A stretch of 64,000 nucleotides of DNA from Tateyamaria omphalii (GCF_019802125.1 NZ_JAHVHT010000001.1:620001-684000), one strand, 5' to 3'. Positions 43,139 through 53,702 are shown, numbered from the stretch's first letter. Translations and numbers: made by a program. Notes: generated from the letters alone by a model not told the origin.

Positions 43139-44176
43139 TCACACCACCTTTACGATCTGTTTGCCGACGTTTTTGCCTTCGAGCAGGCCCATGAACGCTT
43201 TGGGCGCGTTCTCCAGTCCTTCGGCGATGTCTTCGACCACTTTGATCTCTCCGCTCAGGACCTTGGGCGCGACTTCGCCGAGGAAGGTTGGGAAGCGGTC
43301 CCAGTGGTTGGAGATGATGAAGCCGTTGACCGACAGGAACTTGACCAGGATGGGGCGCCAGAGGGCGGGGGCCGAGAGCGGTGTGTCGGCGCCTGCGCCG
43401 AGGCCACCGGCGTTGTACCATGAGATCATGCCGCAGACCGGGATGCGCCCATGGGGGGTCATCAGCGGCATGACGGCTTCCAGCACCTTGCCGCCGACGT
43501 TTTCGAAGTAGATGTCGATGCCGTCCGGGCATGCGTCCTTGAGTGCTGCGCGGAGGGATTTTGCATCGGCATGGGCGCGGTGGTCGATGCAGGCGTCGAA
43601 GCCGAAGGTGTCGGTGGCTAGCGCGCATTTGTCCGCGCCGCCCGCGATGCCGACCGTGCGCAGGCCGAGTGACTTTGCCAGCTGGCCGACCATGGAGCCA
43701 ACAGGGCCTGTGGCAGCGGCCACGACCAGTGTTTCGCCGGATTTGGGCCGTCCGTACTCCATCAGCCCGTGCCAGCCGGTGAAGCCCGGCATACCCAGCA
43801 CGCCAAGGGCCGCCGTGACGGGGCCAGCGTTCGGGTCGAGTTTGCGCAGCATTTTGGCATCTGCCACGGCGTGGGTGGCCCAGCCGAGCATACCGAAGAC
43901 CATGTCGCCGGGTGCAAAGCCGTCCGCGTTGGAGGTCAGCACTTCGCCCACGCCGCCGCCTTCCATCGTGCCGCCGACGGGCAGGGGGGCGGCATAGGAT
44001 TTGGCATCGTCCATGCGGCCGCGCATGTAGGGATCGAGCGACATGTAATGGACGCGGACCAATACTTCGCCTTTGCCCGGCGTCGGAACGGGGGCCGTTT
44101 CGAGCGAGAAGTTGTCGGGCGTGGGCGCGCCGGTGGGGCGGCTGGCGAGGGTGATGTGCTGCATCTGGTCTGACAT
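43139..44176 (-). CDS. NADP-dependent medium-chain oxidoreductase (CurA/LTB4DH type)
   Basis: A 345-residue zinc-free MDR reductase. Motifs: YMSLDPYMRGRM near residue 44, the Rossmann glycines in VAAATGPVGSMVGQLAK (about 143-160), and FENVGGKVLEAV near 225. This is the leukotriene B4 dehydrogenase/curcumin reductase group, which reduces alkenal or alkenone double bonds. The start at 44176 (MSDQMQHITLASRP) is chosen over a longer frame. It converges with the LysR gene. Confidence 0.9.
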   Translation of the reverse strand: MSDQMQHITLASRPTGAPTPDNFSLETAPVPTPGKGEVLVRVHYMSLDPYMRGRMDDAKSYAAPLPVGGTMEGGGVGEVLTSNADGFAPGDMVFGMLGWATHAVADAKMLRKLDPNAGPVTAALGVLGMPGFTGWHGLMEYGRPKSGETLVVAAATGPVGSMVGQLAKSLGLRTVGIAGGADKCALATDTFGFDACIDHRAHADAKSLRAALKDACPDGIDIYFENVGGKVLEAVMPLMTPHGRIPVCGMISWYNAGGLGAGADTPLSAPALWRPILVKFLSVNGFIISNHWDRFPTFLGEVAPKVLSGEIKVVEDIAEGLENAPKAFMGLLEGKNVGKQIVKVV

Positions 44177-44286
44177 GGTTGTCCTTTCTCGTTTGGCGGG
44201 AACTGAACAGGTCTGTCCCCCCTTGGCAACCGTGTAGCACGCAGCTATAGCGCGCCCTTGATCTTTCCCATCCCCGGAGCATCCCG

Positions 44287-45072
44287 ATGCAAGGCAGCGC
44301 AAATCTCAACATCATGATGAAGGCCGCGCGCAAGGCGGGCCGGTCGCTGGTCAAGGACTTCCGCGAGGTGGAGAACCTGCAGGTGTCGATGAAGGGGGCC
44401 GGTGACTTTGTGTCGAAGGCCGATCTGGCTGCCGAGGAGATACTGAAGGAAGAGTTGCGCACGGCCCGGCCCAACTATGGCTGGCTGGCCGAGGAAGGCG
44501 GCGAGGAAGAGGGTGAAGACCCGACCCGCCGCTGGATCGTGGACCCGCTGGACGGCACCACGAACTTTCTGCACGGGCTGCCGCATTGGGCTGTCTCCAT
44601 CGCGCTGGAGCATAAGGGGCAGATTGTGGCGGGCGTTGTCTATGACGCCGCCAAGGACGAGATGTTCTTTGCCGAGAAGGGCAGTGGTGCATTTATGAAC
44701 GACAGTCGCTTGCGGGTGTCGGGGCGGCGGCAGTTGATCGAGTGTGTCTTTGCTACGGGCCTGCCTTTTGGTGGGCGGTCGGATTTGCCGGAGACTCTGA
44801 AAGAGCTGGCGCGGTTGATGCCGACCTGTGCCGGTGTGCGGCGCTTCGGGTCGGCGGCGCTGGATTTGGCCTATGTCGCAGCGGGTCGCTATGACGGGTA
44901 CTGGGAACGGCGTTTGAATGCCTGGGACATTGCTGCCGGGTCGCTGATTGTCCGGGAAGCCGGTGGGTTGGTTGAGCCGCTGACCGAGGGCGGCAGCATT
45001 CTCGACGATGGCGAGATCATCTGTGCCAACGAGAACATGTTTTCTCAGCTGGCGAAGATCATCCGCACCTAG
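44287..45072 (+). CDS. suhB: inositol monophosphatase family protein
   Basis: A 261-residue magnesium-dependent phosphatase. The metal ligands are in LAEEGGEE (Glu, near residue 68), WIVDPLDGTTNFLHG (Asp-x-Leu-Asp-Gly, near 84-90) and NAWDIAAGSLIVREAGG (Asp, near 214). It is close to SuhB, which also modulates rRNA transcription in E. coli; I cannot tell enzyme from regulator role here. Its end overlaps the convergent GFA gene by four bases. Confidence 0.93.
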   Translation: MQGSANLNIMMKAARKAGRSLVKDFREVENLQVSMKGAGDFVSKADLAAEEILKEELRTARPNYGWLAEEGGEEEGEDPTRRWIVDPLDGTTNFLHGLPHWAVSIALEHKGQIVAGVVYDAAKDEMFFAEKGSGAFMNDSRLRVSGRRQLIECVFATGLPFGGRSDLPETLKELARLMPTCAGVRRFGSAALDLAYVAAGRYDGYWERRLNAWDIAAGSLIVREAGGLVEPLTEGGSILDDGEIICANENMFSQLAKIIRT

Positions 45073-45431
45073 GGTTTCGCATCCGAGGGGTGGTTGACGC
45101 CGTCATGCCAGGGCATAGGTTCGTGCTCGGCCGGGTTCACGCCCTCGAGCGCGCCCATGTTCACGCCAATCTCGTCGGGGTTTGAACGGCGGTTGTGGTA
45201 CATGTAGATGCCGCAGATGCTGCAGAAGTGATGCTTGGCCGTGTTGGTGCCCCATTGGTAGCGCGTGAGTTTGTCGGCACCCTGGAGGATTTTGACGCCG
45301 TCCTTGGGGGCCGTGACCGCAGGGGCCGCGCGGCGGCGGCAGAAGGAGCAGTCGCAGCGGGCGGCGGTTGCGAGACCGTCGGTGAGTGTGACGTCGAGCA
45401 CGACGGCGCCGCAGTGGCAGGTGGCTTTCAT
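45069..45431 (-). CDS. GFA-family zinc-binding protein
   Basis: A 120-residue Mss4-like protein. The zinc ligands are CHCGAV (near residue 5), CDCSFCRRR (near 26) and CSICGIYMYH (near 70), spaced as in GFA proteins. The substrate is unknown. Its ATG overlaps the stop of the rhomboid gene by four bases (ATGA at 45428-45431), so the two are translationally coupled. Confidence 0.88.
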   Translation of the reverse strand: MKATCHCGAVVLDVTLTDGLATAARCDCSFCRRRAAPAVTAPKDGVKILQGADKLTRYQWGTNTAKHHFCSICGIYMYHNRRSNPDEIGVNMGALEGVNPAEHEPMPWHDGVNHPSDAKP

Positions 45432-46162
45432 CGTCTGACCTTTGGGATGCGAGAGGTGGAATAGCGTGCCTCGGGGTGGGGCGGGTGCCCGTCGGTGCGC
45501 CGCCAGAAGCCAGGCCCGCCGAGCCGCAGCCACAGCGGGATTGTAAGCAGGACGCCAGCCACGAACCCGCCCGCGTGGGCCCAGTAGGCGACGCCGCCCG
45601 CGTTGGGGTCGCTGCCCACGCCGCCGATGAACTGCATCCCGAACCAGAGCGCCAGCATGATCCAGGCCGGGATCGGGAAGACCCGGAAGATGATGATCAG
45701 GATCAGCAGAATGTCGATCCGTGCCTTCGGAAAGAGCAGGAGGTAGGCACCCATGACCCCTGCGATGGCGCCGGAGGCTCCGACGACCGGGACCACTGAT
45801 CCGGGGGCGGACAGGATGTGGATCAAACCTGCGGCCAGACCGCTGGCGAGGTAGAAGCCGAGGAATTTGCCGTGCCCCATCTCGTCTTCGACATTGTCTC
45901 CGAAAATGTAGAGGAAGAGCATGTTGCCGCCGAGGTGCAGCCAGCCGCCGTGGAGGAACATGGAGGTCAGGAGCGTGAGGGCGCCGTCACCCGTCACGAT
46001 CCGGGCGGGGATCGCGGCGTAATCGAAGAAGAAGCGGCTGAGGGCGCGTTCGTCCGAGAACAGGCCAACATAGCTGAGGAACACCAGGATGTTCACGGCC
46101 ATCAGTGCGTAGGTGACGTAGGGCGTGCGGCCCGATGGGTTGTGATCACGGATCGGAAACAT
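45428..46162 (-). CDS. rhomboid-family intramembrane serine protease
   Basis: A 244-residue membrane protease with about seven helices. The catalytic Ser is in VVGASGAIAGVMGAYLLLFP and the His in YWAHAGGFVAGVLL; the helix-2 HLGGNMLFLYIFGDNVED is also typical. The start at 46162 (MFPIRDHNPSGRTPYVTY) is standard for this subfamily; the longer frame to 46321 is not needed. It is followed by the coupled GFA gene. Confidence 0.93.
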   Translation of the reverse strand: MFPIRDHNPSGRTPYVTYALMAVNILVFLSYVGLFSDERALSRFFFDYAAIPARIVTGDGALTLLTSMFLHGGWLHLGGNMLFLYIFGDNVEDEMGHGKFLGFYLASGLAAGLIHILSAPGSVVPVVGASGAIAGVMGAYLLLFPKARIDILLILIIIFRVFPIPAWIMLALWFGMQFIGGVGSDPNAGGVAYWAHAGGFVAGVLLTIPLWLRLGGPGFWRRTDGHPPHPEARYSTSRIPKVRR

Positions 46163-46259
46163 GAGCCGACACTTGGCTGGCGCGGGGCCGGGGTCAAGGG
46201 GCGTGCCGGAAACCGACCCGGTTTCCGGTCCGTTTTCTGTGTCAGAAAACGGCGCTGCC

Positions 46260-49200
46260 TCAGCTCGCGGCGCCCAGCAGGGCCGCGTTTCCGCCCGATG
46301 CGGTGGTGTCCACGCAGACATGCCGTTCTATCAGTACGTGCGCGCGGTCGGGTTGCCCGGTGATCAGCGGGATGATCGGGCCGTCGCGCTTGCTGAGCGC
46401 TTGCGCCATGGCGCGTCCCGCCTTTGCATCGCCCCACCACAGTACGCCGCCATAGGCTGGGCCGTCTGTCAGGTCTGAGGCGTCGACCACGCCGCTGGCT
46501 TCCACGGCGATGCCTCCCAGGGCTCGAACCGCTTGTGCCTGTGCGGCTGCTGTTTCTTTCCCGGGGCCAGCGCAGAGTATGGCGGGGCGAGGGTGGCGAC
46601 TGTGCATGTTGGATTCGCCCGTGGGGCCGGGCAGGGCGGTGCTGCTGTGGGTCTGGGCTTCGGTTTTGGGCAGTGCGGGCAACTGCGCGGATTTTGACCA
46701 AGTCTCGGATGCTTGCGCCGGGGTCGCGGCGCGGAAGCGGAGCAGGTAGTCTGGTCCGCCCGCTTTCGGCCCCGTGCCGGACAGTCCGTGCCCGCCGAAG
46801 GGCTGGCTGCCGACGATGGCGCCGATCTGGTTGCGGTTGACGTAGAGGTTGCCGGCGCTGATCCGGTCCGTCACGTGCTGCACCCGGTCGTCGATCCGCG
46901 TGTGCAGGTCGAAGGTCAGCCCGTAGCCCGTACCGTTGATGGCATCGATCACTTGGTCGAGGTCGCGCGCCTTGTAGGTGGCGATGTGCAGGACCGGGCC
47001 GAAGATTTCGCGGTCCATGTCTTCGATGCCGGTTACGCGGATCAGGGTGGGAGCGATGAAGTGGCCGTCTGACGGTGCTTTTAGCTGGTGCATGAGCCGC
47101 CCTTGGGTTCGGGCCTGTGCGATGTAGGTGGCGATGGTGTCGTAGGCCTGTGGGTCAATGACCTGGCCGACATCCGTCGACAGGTGCCACGGTTGCCCGA
47201 TCTGGAGCGCGTCCATTGCTCCCATCAGCATCTCTGTCAAGTGAGGCGCAATGTCTTCCTGCACGTAGAGGCAGCGCAGCGCGGAGCAGCGTTGGCCTGC
47301 GGATTGGAAGGCGCTTTCGATGATGCTGCGCACGGCTTGTTCGGGCAGGGCAGTGCTGTCCACGATCATGGCGTTGAGCCCGCCGGTTTCGGCGATGAGC
47401 GGCGTGCCAGGGGCGGCGTTGTTGGCGAGGCTGGCGCGGATGAGCAGCGCGGTTTCGGTGGAGCCGGTGAAGGCGACGCCTGACACATGTGGGTCGCTGG
47501 TGAGGGCGGCGCCAATGTCGCCTGGGCCGAGGAGGAGTTGTAGGGCGTGGAGAGGGACGCCCGCCTCGTGCAGGAGCGAGATGGCGCGGTGGGCGATGAG
47601 GGGCGTTTGCTCGGCCGGTTTGGCCAGCACGGCGTTGCCAGCAGCAAGGGCGGCGGCGATCTGGCCGGTGAAGATGGCGAGCGGGAAGTTCCAGGGGGAG
47701 ATGCAGGCGAAGGTGCCTGCGGGCGCGCTGTTGTCTGCTTGGGTGGCGTAGTAGCGGAGGAAATCGACGGCCTCGCGCAGTTCGGCCACCGCGTCGGGCA
47801 AGGTCTTGCCTGCCTCGCGGGCGAGCAGGGCGAAAAGCTCGCCGAAGTGCTGTTCGTATAGGTCGGCGGCTGCGTTCAGTGTTTTGTGGCGCTCGTCGGC
47901 TGGGGCATCCCATGGTGCGGCGTCCGCGTATGCCTGTTTGACCATATCGGGCGTTGCCCACCAAACTTGTCCCGCTGTGTCCGAGGGTTGGGCGGGGTTG
48001 AGGACGGTTGTGCTGTCTCTCTGTGCGTTTGTGACTGTCAGTGAGGCTGCGTGCCACTGATGCTCCGCAAAGGGCGCACGGGCGGTTTCGATCTGGTCGA
48101 GCGTGGGCAGGTGTGTGAGGTCGAAGCCTTGTGAATTTCGCCGTTCCGGAGCGAAGAGTTCGGGGCCGTCAGGGATCATGATCGGAGTGTCTTGCAGTGC
48201 GTCGAATGGATCGGCGGCCACGAGCTCCGGTGGGACGTCCTCGTCCACGATCTGATTCACGAAGCTGGAATTGGCCCCGTTCTCCAGCAGACGCCGGACG
48301 AGATAGGCCAGCAGGTCGCGATGTGCGCCGACGGGCGCGTAGATGCGGCACCTGGTATTCTGCGCGCGCATGACCATGGTGTGTAGCGCCTCGCCCATGC
48401 CATGGAGCCGTTGGAATTCAAAGGGTTGGCTGTCGGCCATGTGCAGGATGGCCGCGACGGTGTGGGCGTTGTGCGTCGCAAATTGAGGGTAGATCCGGTC
48501 GGTCAGCCCCAGCAGTTTGCGCGCGTTCGCGATGTAGGAGACGTCGGTGGCGGCCTTGCGCGTGAAGACGGGGAAACCTGCGACGCCCTCGACCTGGGCG
48601 CGCTTGATCTCCGTGTCCCAATAGGCGCCTTTGACCAGACGGACCATGACCTTGCGGTCGTGCCGCGTGGCCATGTCGTGGATCGCGTCGATCATGGCGC
48701 CTGCGCGTGGCCCATAAGCCTGCACGACGATGCCGAACCCGTCCCATCCCGCGAGCGCCGCTTCGCCCATCACGGCGTCGATCACTTGCAGGGAGAGGGA
48801 CAGGCGGTCGGCTTCCTCTGCGTCGACGTTGAGGCCCATCCCTGCAGAGGCGGCGAGGAGCGCCAGCGAGCGCAGGCGCGGCACTAGATCGCGCATCACG
48901 CTGTCCTCTTGTGCGCGTTCGTAGCGGGGGTGCAGGGCCGAAAGCTTGACTGAGATGCCTGGGTTCTGACGGATGTCATCCGCGGTGCAGGCCCGGGCGA
49001 TGGCCGAGATGGCGCGCGAATAGCTCAGATGGTAGCGGCGCGCGTCGGCTTCGGTCAGTGCCGCCTCACCCAGCATGTCGTAGGAATAGGTGAAGCCCTT
49101 CGCCTCCATCCCGGCCGCGCGGTCCATGGCGCTGTCGATATCCTCGCCCAGCACGAACTGACGGCCCATTTCCTTCATCGCGCGGGACACGGCGGTACGG

Positions 49201-49670
49201 ATGACAGGCTCACCCAGCCGCTTGATGACAACGCGCAGGTGGCCGCTGGGGCCGGGTTGGTCGTCATCCAGCACGCGGCCCGTGAGCATGAGCGCCCAGG
49301 TCGAGGCGTTGACAAGTGTGGATGTCGAGTGACCCAAGTGCTTGCCCCAATCGGAGGGCGCGATCTTGTCCTCGATCAGAGCGTCGATGGTGTCGGCGTC
49401 GGGGACGCGCAAGAGCGCTTCGGCGAGGCACATCAGCGCGATGCCTTCGTCTGTGGAGAGGCCGTATTCTGCCAGAAACGTCTCCATCAGTCCCGGCGCG
49501 GAGTGCGTGCGGATCGCGGTGACAAGCTGCGTGGCTGCATTGCAGATGGCTGTGCGGTCTCTTTGCGACAGGTTGGCCTGTTTGATGAGATCTTGCAGGG
49601 CCGTGTCGGCGCAGGCGTACATGCCTGCGTCGAGTTGCACAGCAATGTTCGGGTCGATGTCGCGTGGCAT
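46260..49670 (-). CDS. putA: bifunctional proline dehydrogenase / P5C dehydrogenase
   Basis: A 1136-residue PutA that oxidises proline to glutamate in two steps. The proline dehydrogenase part (about 70-480) has the FAD-barrel motifs LVKGAYWDTEIKRAQ and YPQFATHNAHT. The aldehyde dehydrogenase part (about 560-1000) has SPWNFPLAIFTGQIAAALAAGNAV, GFTGSTETA-like VAFTGSTETALLI and the catalytic Cys in SAGQRCSALRCLY. It lacks the N-terminal ribbon-helix-helix seen in enteric PutA, so it should not self-repress. The divergent Lrp-type gene is the probable regulator. Start: ATG 49670. Confidence 0.96.
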   Translation of the reverse strand: MPRDIDPNIAVQLDAGMYACADTALQDLIKQANLSQRDRTAICNAATQLVTAIRTHSAPGLMETFLAEYGLSTDEGIALMCLAEALLRVPDADTIDALIEDKIAPSDWGKHLGHSTSTLVNASTWALMLTGRVLDDDQPGPSGHLRVVIKRLGEPVIRTAVSRAMKEMGRQFVLGEDIDSAMDRAAGMEAKGFTYSYDMLGEAALTEADARRYHLSYSRAISAIARACTADDIRQNPGISVKLSALHPRYERAQEDSVMRDLVPRLRSLALLAASAGMGLNVDAEEADRLSLSLQVIDAVMGEAALAGWDGFGIVVQAYGPRAGAMIDAIHDMATRHDRKVMVRLVKGAYWDTEIKRAQVEGVAGFPVFTRKAATDVSYIANARKLLGLTDRIYPQFATHNAHTVAAILHMADSQPFEFQRLHGMGEALHTMVMRAQNTRCRIYAPVGAHRDLLAYLVRRLLENGANSSFVNQIVDEDVPPELVAADPFDALQDTPIMIPDGPELFAPERRNSQGFDLTHLPTLDQIETARAPFAEHQWHAASLTVTNAQRDSTTVLNPAQPSDTAGQVWWATPDMVKQAYADAAPWDAPADERHKTLNAAADLYEQHFGELFALLAREAGKTLPDAVAELREAVDFLRYYATQADNSAPAGTFACISPWNFPLAIFTGQIAAALAAGNAVLAKPAEQTPLIAHRAISLLHEAGVPLHALQLLLGPGDIGAALTSDPHVSGVAFTGSTETALLIRASLANNAAPGTPLIAETGGLNAMIVDSTALPEQAVRSIIESAFQSAGQRCSALRCLYVQEDIAPHLTEMLMGAMDALQIGQPWHLSTDVGQVIDPQAYDTIATYIAQARTQGRLMHQLKAPSDGHFIAPTLIRVTGIEDMDREIFGPVLHIATYKARDLDQVIDAINGTGYGLTFDLHTRIDDRVQHVTDRISAGNLYVNRNQIGAIVGSQPFGGHGLSGTGPKAGGPDYLLRFRAATPAQASETWSKSAQLPALPKTEAQTHSSTALPGPTGESNMHSRHPRPAILCAGPGKETAAAQAQAVRALGGIAVEASGVVDASDLTDGPAYGGVLWWGDAKAGRAMAQALSKRDGPIIPLITGQPDRAHVLIERHVCVDTTASGGNAALLGAAS

Positions 49671-49740
49671 GGCGCTTTCCCTTTTCGTTTTGCATAGTGT
49701 ATCACCGTAAGAGAAGGCAGAATTGTCAAACTGACGGGGA

Positions 49741-50253
49741 ATGGCGAAACAAATGGTAAGACATCCGGCGGGTACACCGCAAAAACAGTCAGTTGCGCTG
49801 GACCGGCTGGACCAATCGATTCTCACCGCACTGGCCGAGGACGGACGGATCAGCATCACGGACCTTGCGGCGCGCATCGGTCTTTCGAAATCGCCGACGC
49901 AAGCACGGCTGAGGCGGTTGGAGAAGTCCGGCATCATCATGGGCTATCGCGCGCTTCTGGACCCGATCTCGCTGGGCCTTGATCACGTGGCCTTTGTCGA
50001 GGTGCGGCTGAGCGACACGCGCGAGGCGGCTTTGCGCGCTTTCAACACCGCCGTGCAACAGGTGCCGGAGATCGAGCAGGCGCACATGATCGCGAGCCAT
50101 TTCGACTATCTGCTCAAGGTGCGCACCCGCAATATGGCGCATTACCGTCAGTTTCTGGGGGACGTGATTTCCGGCCTGCCGCATGTGGCGTCCACGTCGA
50201 CCTATGTGGCGATGGAGGCCGTCAAGGAGGTGATGCTGCCCGGGCTGGAGTGA
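49741..50253 (+). CDS. putR: Lrp/AsnC-family regulator, PutR-like
   Basis: A 170-residue regulator. The helix-turn-helix is at about 20-65 (LDRLDQSILTALAEDGRISITDLAARIGLSKSPTQARLRRLEKSGII) and the RAM effector domain follows. It is divergent from putA across 70 bases, as for PutR in other alphaproteobacteria, which activates putA when proline is present. The ATG at 49741 gives a slightly long N-terminus; an internal start is possible. Confidence 0.9.
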   Translation: MAKQMVRHPAGTPQKQSVALDRLDQSILTALAEDGRISITDLAARIGLSKSPTQARLRRLEKSGIIMGYRALLDPISLGLDHVAFVEVRLSDTREAALRAFNTAVQQVPEIEQAHMIASHFDYLLKVRTRNMAHYRQFLGDVISGLPHVASTSTYVAMEAVKEVMLPGLE

Positions 50254-50296
50254 GCCGCGGCTTGACCGGTGCGCGCGTTGGGTCATCTTTGCGGAT

Positions 50297-50854
50297 ATGA
50301 AACGATCCTTTGTCGCCATTCTGTTCGCCTGCGCGCCCGTATGGTCGCTTGCCTGCCCGGCGTCTCCCGACATCACGGAGGAGATGCGCGCCCTGATTGC
50401 CGAGGCCAATGCTGCCGCCGATGAGCGTGCCGGGCGGGCCGCGTCGGACAAGATGTGGGAGGTGTGGTTGCAAGCGCCTGATGCGTCTGCCCAAGAGGTT
50501 CTGGATCGGGGTATGCGCCAGCGCGGCAATTTCGATTTTGTCGGCGCTTACGAGAGTTTCGATGCGCTGGTCGCCTACTGTCCCGACTATGCCGAAGGAT
50601 ACAACCAGCGCGCCTTTACCAGCTTTTTGCGCGAGGATTTCGAGGCTGCACTGGTCGATCTGGACCGTGCGCTTGCGTTGTCGCCCAATCATGTCGGCGC
50701 GCAATCCGGGCGCGCGCTGACCTTGATGAACCTGGGCCGCCGCGAGGATGCGCGGAACCAGCTTGAGGCGGCGCTTGTGAACAACCCGTGGCTGTCCGAA
50801 CGTCATCTGCTTGCGGATGGTGCGCCATTGGGACCGGTTGGGCAAGAGTTGTAA
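50297..50854 (+). CDS. exported TPR-repeat protein
   Basis: A 185-residue protein. MKRSFVAILFACAPVWSLACP is a signal peptide, possibly with a lipobox-like LAC. At least two tetratricopeptide repeats follow (NFDFVGAYESFDALVAYCPDYAEGYNQRAF and DFEAALVDLDRALALSPNHVGAQSGRAL). Such proteins act as periplasmic scaffolds. The specific role is unknown. It follows putR by 43 bases. Confidence 0.82.
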   Translation: MKRSFVAILFACAPVWSLACPASPDITEEMRALIAEANAAADERAGRAASDKMWEVWLQAPDASAQEVLDRGMRQRGNFDFVGAYESFDALVAYCPDYAEGYNQRAFTSFLREDFEAALVDLDRALALSPNHVGAQSGRALTLMNLGRREDARNQLEAALVNNPWLSERHLLADGAPLGPVGQEL

Positions 50855-50900
50855 TCGCAGCCTTGAGATCACGGGTCCGATTGCATATCACAAACCCGAC

Positions 50901-50986
50901 GCGGGCGTGATGGAATGGTAGACATATCGGACTTAAAATCCGAAGGGCTGACGCCCGTGTGGGTTCGAGTCCCACCGCCCGTACCA
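50901..50986 (+). tRNA. tRNA-Leu(TAA)
   Basis: An 86-base class II tRNA with encoded CCA. The acceptor GCGGGCG pairs with CGCCCGT (last pair G-T), the anticodon loop ACTTAAAATCC gives TAA (codon UUA), a long variable arm (GGGCTGACGCCC) is present, and the T-stem GTGGG/CCCAC encloses TTCGAGT. Confidence 0.95.
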
Positions 50987-51125
50987 TTTTTCCTAAAATT
51001 TGAGGTGATGACCGCACGCGCGGATGTGGGGAAATTAAGCCCGCAGTAATGGCGCTGACCTATGGCAGGGGGCAATACAGGTCGGGGTCGGTGTTTCGGT
51101 CCCGCGCAATGCCAAGGATCACGTC

Positions 51126-53702
51126 ATGCCAGCATCTGGTCAAAGTCGATCACTTCTGTCCCGCTTCAACACCTTGATGGTCAAGGCGCTGCTGACAACC
51201 GCGTTTCTGACCATATCGGTTCTCGCGGCAATGGTCGCGTTTGACTATTCGGCGCAGCGCAACCTGCTTCACGATGAAATGGCATCGCGGGCGGACAATG
51301 AGACGGCGTTGCTGGCCATGCAACTGGGTGGCTCGATCAAGTTCGGCAATGAGCTTGCTGTGGAGGAAATCGCAAACCGTGTCCTTTCCGCGTCCGCTCC
51401 CGAGGCACGGGGCATCGTTGTCACGGATGATGACGGTACGGTGATGTTCGCCAGCACTGATGCCGCGGGGATCGCTTCCAATTCGGGCGACTACGCGCGC
51501 GAGGCGATTGAAGCGGCCGCGGTCATCACGTCACCGGACGGTATGGTGGTGGCCTATCCCGTCTTCTTCGGGACGGAGGACAACGTTGCAGGTGCTGTTG
51601 TCACGAGTTGGGACGACGCGCGGATCATCACGCTTTTGGGCCGCAATCAGATGAGCGCCATCGCGGTGGCGTTTGGTGTTTTCATTGTCACCATGGCCTT
51701 TGTTGTCGTGTACGCATGGTACGATTTATCACGGCCCCTGAACCGCATCGCAATCGTCATGCAGCGTATGGCGGGCAAGTCCTATGACATGGAGGTGCCC
51801 GGCGTTCATCGCGGCGATGAAATTGGACATATTGCCCGCTGCCTTGACGGGTTTCGAAGTGCTCTGTCCAACGCCCAGAAGGGACAGCGTGAAAGTGCTT
51901 TCAAAAGTGCTGCTTTTGAAGGGTCCACGGCGCCGATGATGATCGTGGACGAGCACGGGTGCATCAAGTTCACCAACCCCGCAGCCGTGGCGCTGCTTGA
52001 CAGTCTGTCTCCCGATCTGGCCGACCTTTGGCCGGATGCGTCGCGAGAGGACTGGATCGGTGCAGATCTGAGCAGCCTGCAAGGGTTTCGTGATCTGCGT
52101 GTGGAGGAGGATGCGCAAAATGCTTCCTATACCGGCACGATGGTTCTGCGCTTGGGTGAAAGACATGTTCGTGTGACGGCAAGCCCCGCCTTCGACGAAA
52201 TGCACCATCCGATCGGCGCCATTGTCGAGTGGTCCGAACAGACGATCGCCCATCGCAATGCGGCCCTGTTGAATGGTATCGACAGCACTCAGATGCGTCT
52301 TGAGTTTGACGCACAAGGCATATGTTCAGACATCAATCAGGTTGCTGCGGAGCGGTTGAAAGTGGCTCCGGATGCGCATCTTGATCTGTCTCTGTCGGCG
52401 ATACTCGCACCCGAACAATCCGGAATGGACATCCCCGGTGACGTGCTGAGCGCCTTGACCAATGGTGCCGGTGTGCATGGCAGGATTGATCTGCTTTGCA
52501 CCGACGGGGCGCGCGTGGTCGTGGATGGCAGCTTCATCGGTGTGTCGACCGAAGATGGCGCGCTTGAACGGTGTATTCTCATCGGGACTGATGTGACGAA
52601 GGCCGAGGCAGAAGTGCGTCACGCGCGTGACGAACAGGAGCGCCTTTCCGAAGAGCAGGCCCAGGTGGTTGCGGCATTGGGGCAAAGTCTGCAGTGCCTG
52701 TCTGATGGTGATCTGACCCTTGAACTGACGGATCCGTTTCCGCAGGACTACGAAAAGCTGAGAAAGAATTTCAACAATGCGCTTGTCGCGTTGCGCGAGG
52801 CCATGACGACGGTGACGCAGAATGTTGAATCGATCCGCAGCGAAACCACGGAAATCACGAGCGCCGCGGACGATCTTTCGCGGCGGACCGAACGGCAGGC
52901 GGCAACGCTTGAGGAAACCGCGGCTGCGCTTGACGAACTGACATCTTCGGTCCGGTCCGCTGCCGAGGGTGCGGATGCGGCCAGCAAGATGTCCGAGGAC
53001 GCACAGCACAATGCAGAACAAGGGGGTGAAATCGCACGCCGCGCGGTGGAGGCCATGGACGGGATCAAGGCTTCGTCCGAGGAGATTTCCAAGATCACGT
53101 CGGTCATTGACGACATCGCTTTCCAGACAAATCTGCTGGCCTTGAATGCGGGGGTTGAAGCCGCCCGCGCCGGTGAGGCCGGGCGTGGCTTTGCGGTTGT
53201 TGCCACGGAGGTGCGGGCACTCGCACAGCGATCGTCGGAGGCCGCCCGAGAGATCAACACGTTGATCTCCACCAGTGGAGAGCAGGTTCAGCAGGGCGTC
53301 GATCTTGTGGATCGCACCGGCACTGCCTTGGCTGCAATCGTGTCTTCTGTTGACGACATTTCGAACCGCGTCGTGGAAATCGCGACCTCGGCACGTCAGC
53401 AATCTGCCGGCCTGAATGAGATAAATGCAGCCGTCAACGAATTGGACCACGTGACACAGCAAAATGCAGCGATGTTCGAGGAAACGACGGCGGCAAGCCA
53501 TGCCCTGACCGGTGAGGCGGATGCGCTCGCGAATGCGGTTGCCAAGTTCAACATTGGGACCGACAGTATTTCATTGCAAACTCCGGACGTCGACAGATCG
53601 TCGCGTGTCGCTGCCCCGGTGCTGCACCTGACAGACGGTGCATTGGCGCTTGACCCTGACCACGAACCCGAACCGGCAGCCGCTGGTTGGGAGGAATTCT
53701 AA
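51126..53702 (+). CDS. methyl-accepting chemotaxis protein
   Basis: An 858-residue chemoreceptor. A first membrane helix (about 20-42), a periplasmic sensor (about 43-178) and a second helix (about 180-202) are followed by HAMP, two PAS-like segments (about 265-370 and 385-500), a second HAMP-like stretch and the signalling domain (about 560-810) with the hairpin tip [31 protein letters not shown]. The last residues are GWEEF, a CheR/CheB-tethering type pentapeptide. Ligand unknown. The start follows tRNA-Leu by 139 bases. Confidence 0.93.
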   Translation: MPASGQSRSLLSRFNTLMVKALLTTAFLTISVLAAMVAFDYSAQRNLLHDEMASRADNETALLAMQLGGSIKFGNELAVEEIANRVLSASAPEARGIVVTDDDGTVMFASTDAAGIASNSGDYAREAIEAAAVITSPDGMVVAYPVFFGTEDNVAGAVVTSWDDARIITLLGRNQMSAIAVAFGVFIVTMAFVVVYAWYDLSRPLNRIAIVMQRMAGKSYDMEVPGVHRGDEIGHIARCLDGFRSALSNAQKGQRESAFKSAAFEGSTAPMMIVDEHGCIKFTNPAAVALLDSLSPDLADLWPDASREDWIGADLSSLQGFRDLRVEEDAQNASYTGTMVLRLGERHVRVTASPAFDEMHHPIGAIVEWSEQTIAHRNAALLNGIDSTQMRLEFDAQGICSDINQVAAERLKVAPDAHLDLSLSAILAPEQSGMDIPGDVLSALTNGAGVHGRIDLLCTDGARVVVDGSFIGVSTEDGALERCILIGTDVTKAEAEVRHARDEQERLSEEQAQVVAALGQSLQCLSDGDLTLELTDPFPQDYEKLRKNFNNALVALREAMTTVTQNVESIRSETTEITSAADDLSRRTERQAATLEETAAALDELTSSVRSAAEGADAASKMSEDAQHNAEQGGEIARRAVEAMDGIKASSEEISKITSVIDDIAFQTNLLALNAGVEAARAGEAGRGFAVVATEVRALAQRSSEAAREINTLISTSGEQVQQGVDLVDRTGTALAAIVSSVDDISNRVVEIATSARQQSAGLNEINAAVNELDHVTQQNAAMFEETTAASHALTGEADALANAVAKFNIGTDSISLQTPDVDRSSRVAAPVLHLTDGALALDPDHEPEPAAAGWEEF

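Noticed and set aside
42981-44474. A 497-codon minus-strand open frame overlapping the MDR reductase
   Set aside because: It is the same strand but a different frame from the reductase and consists of Arg/Pro/His-rich low-complexity sequence, typical of a shadow frame.
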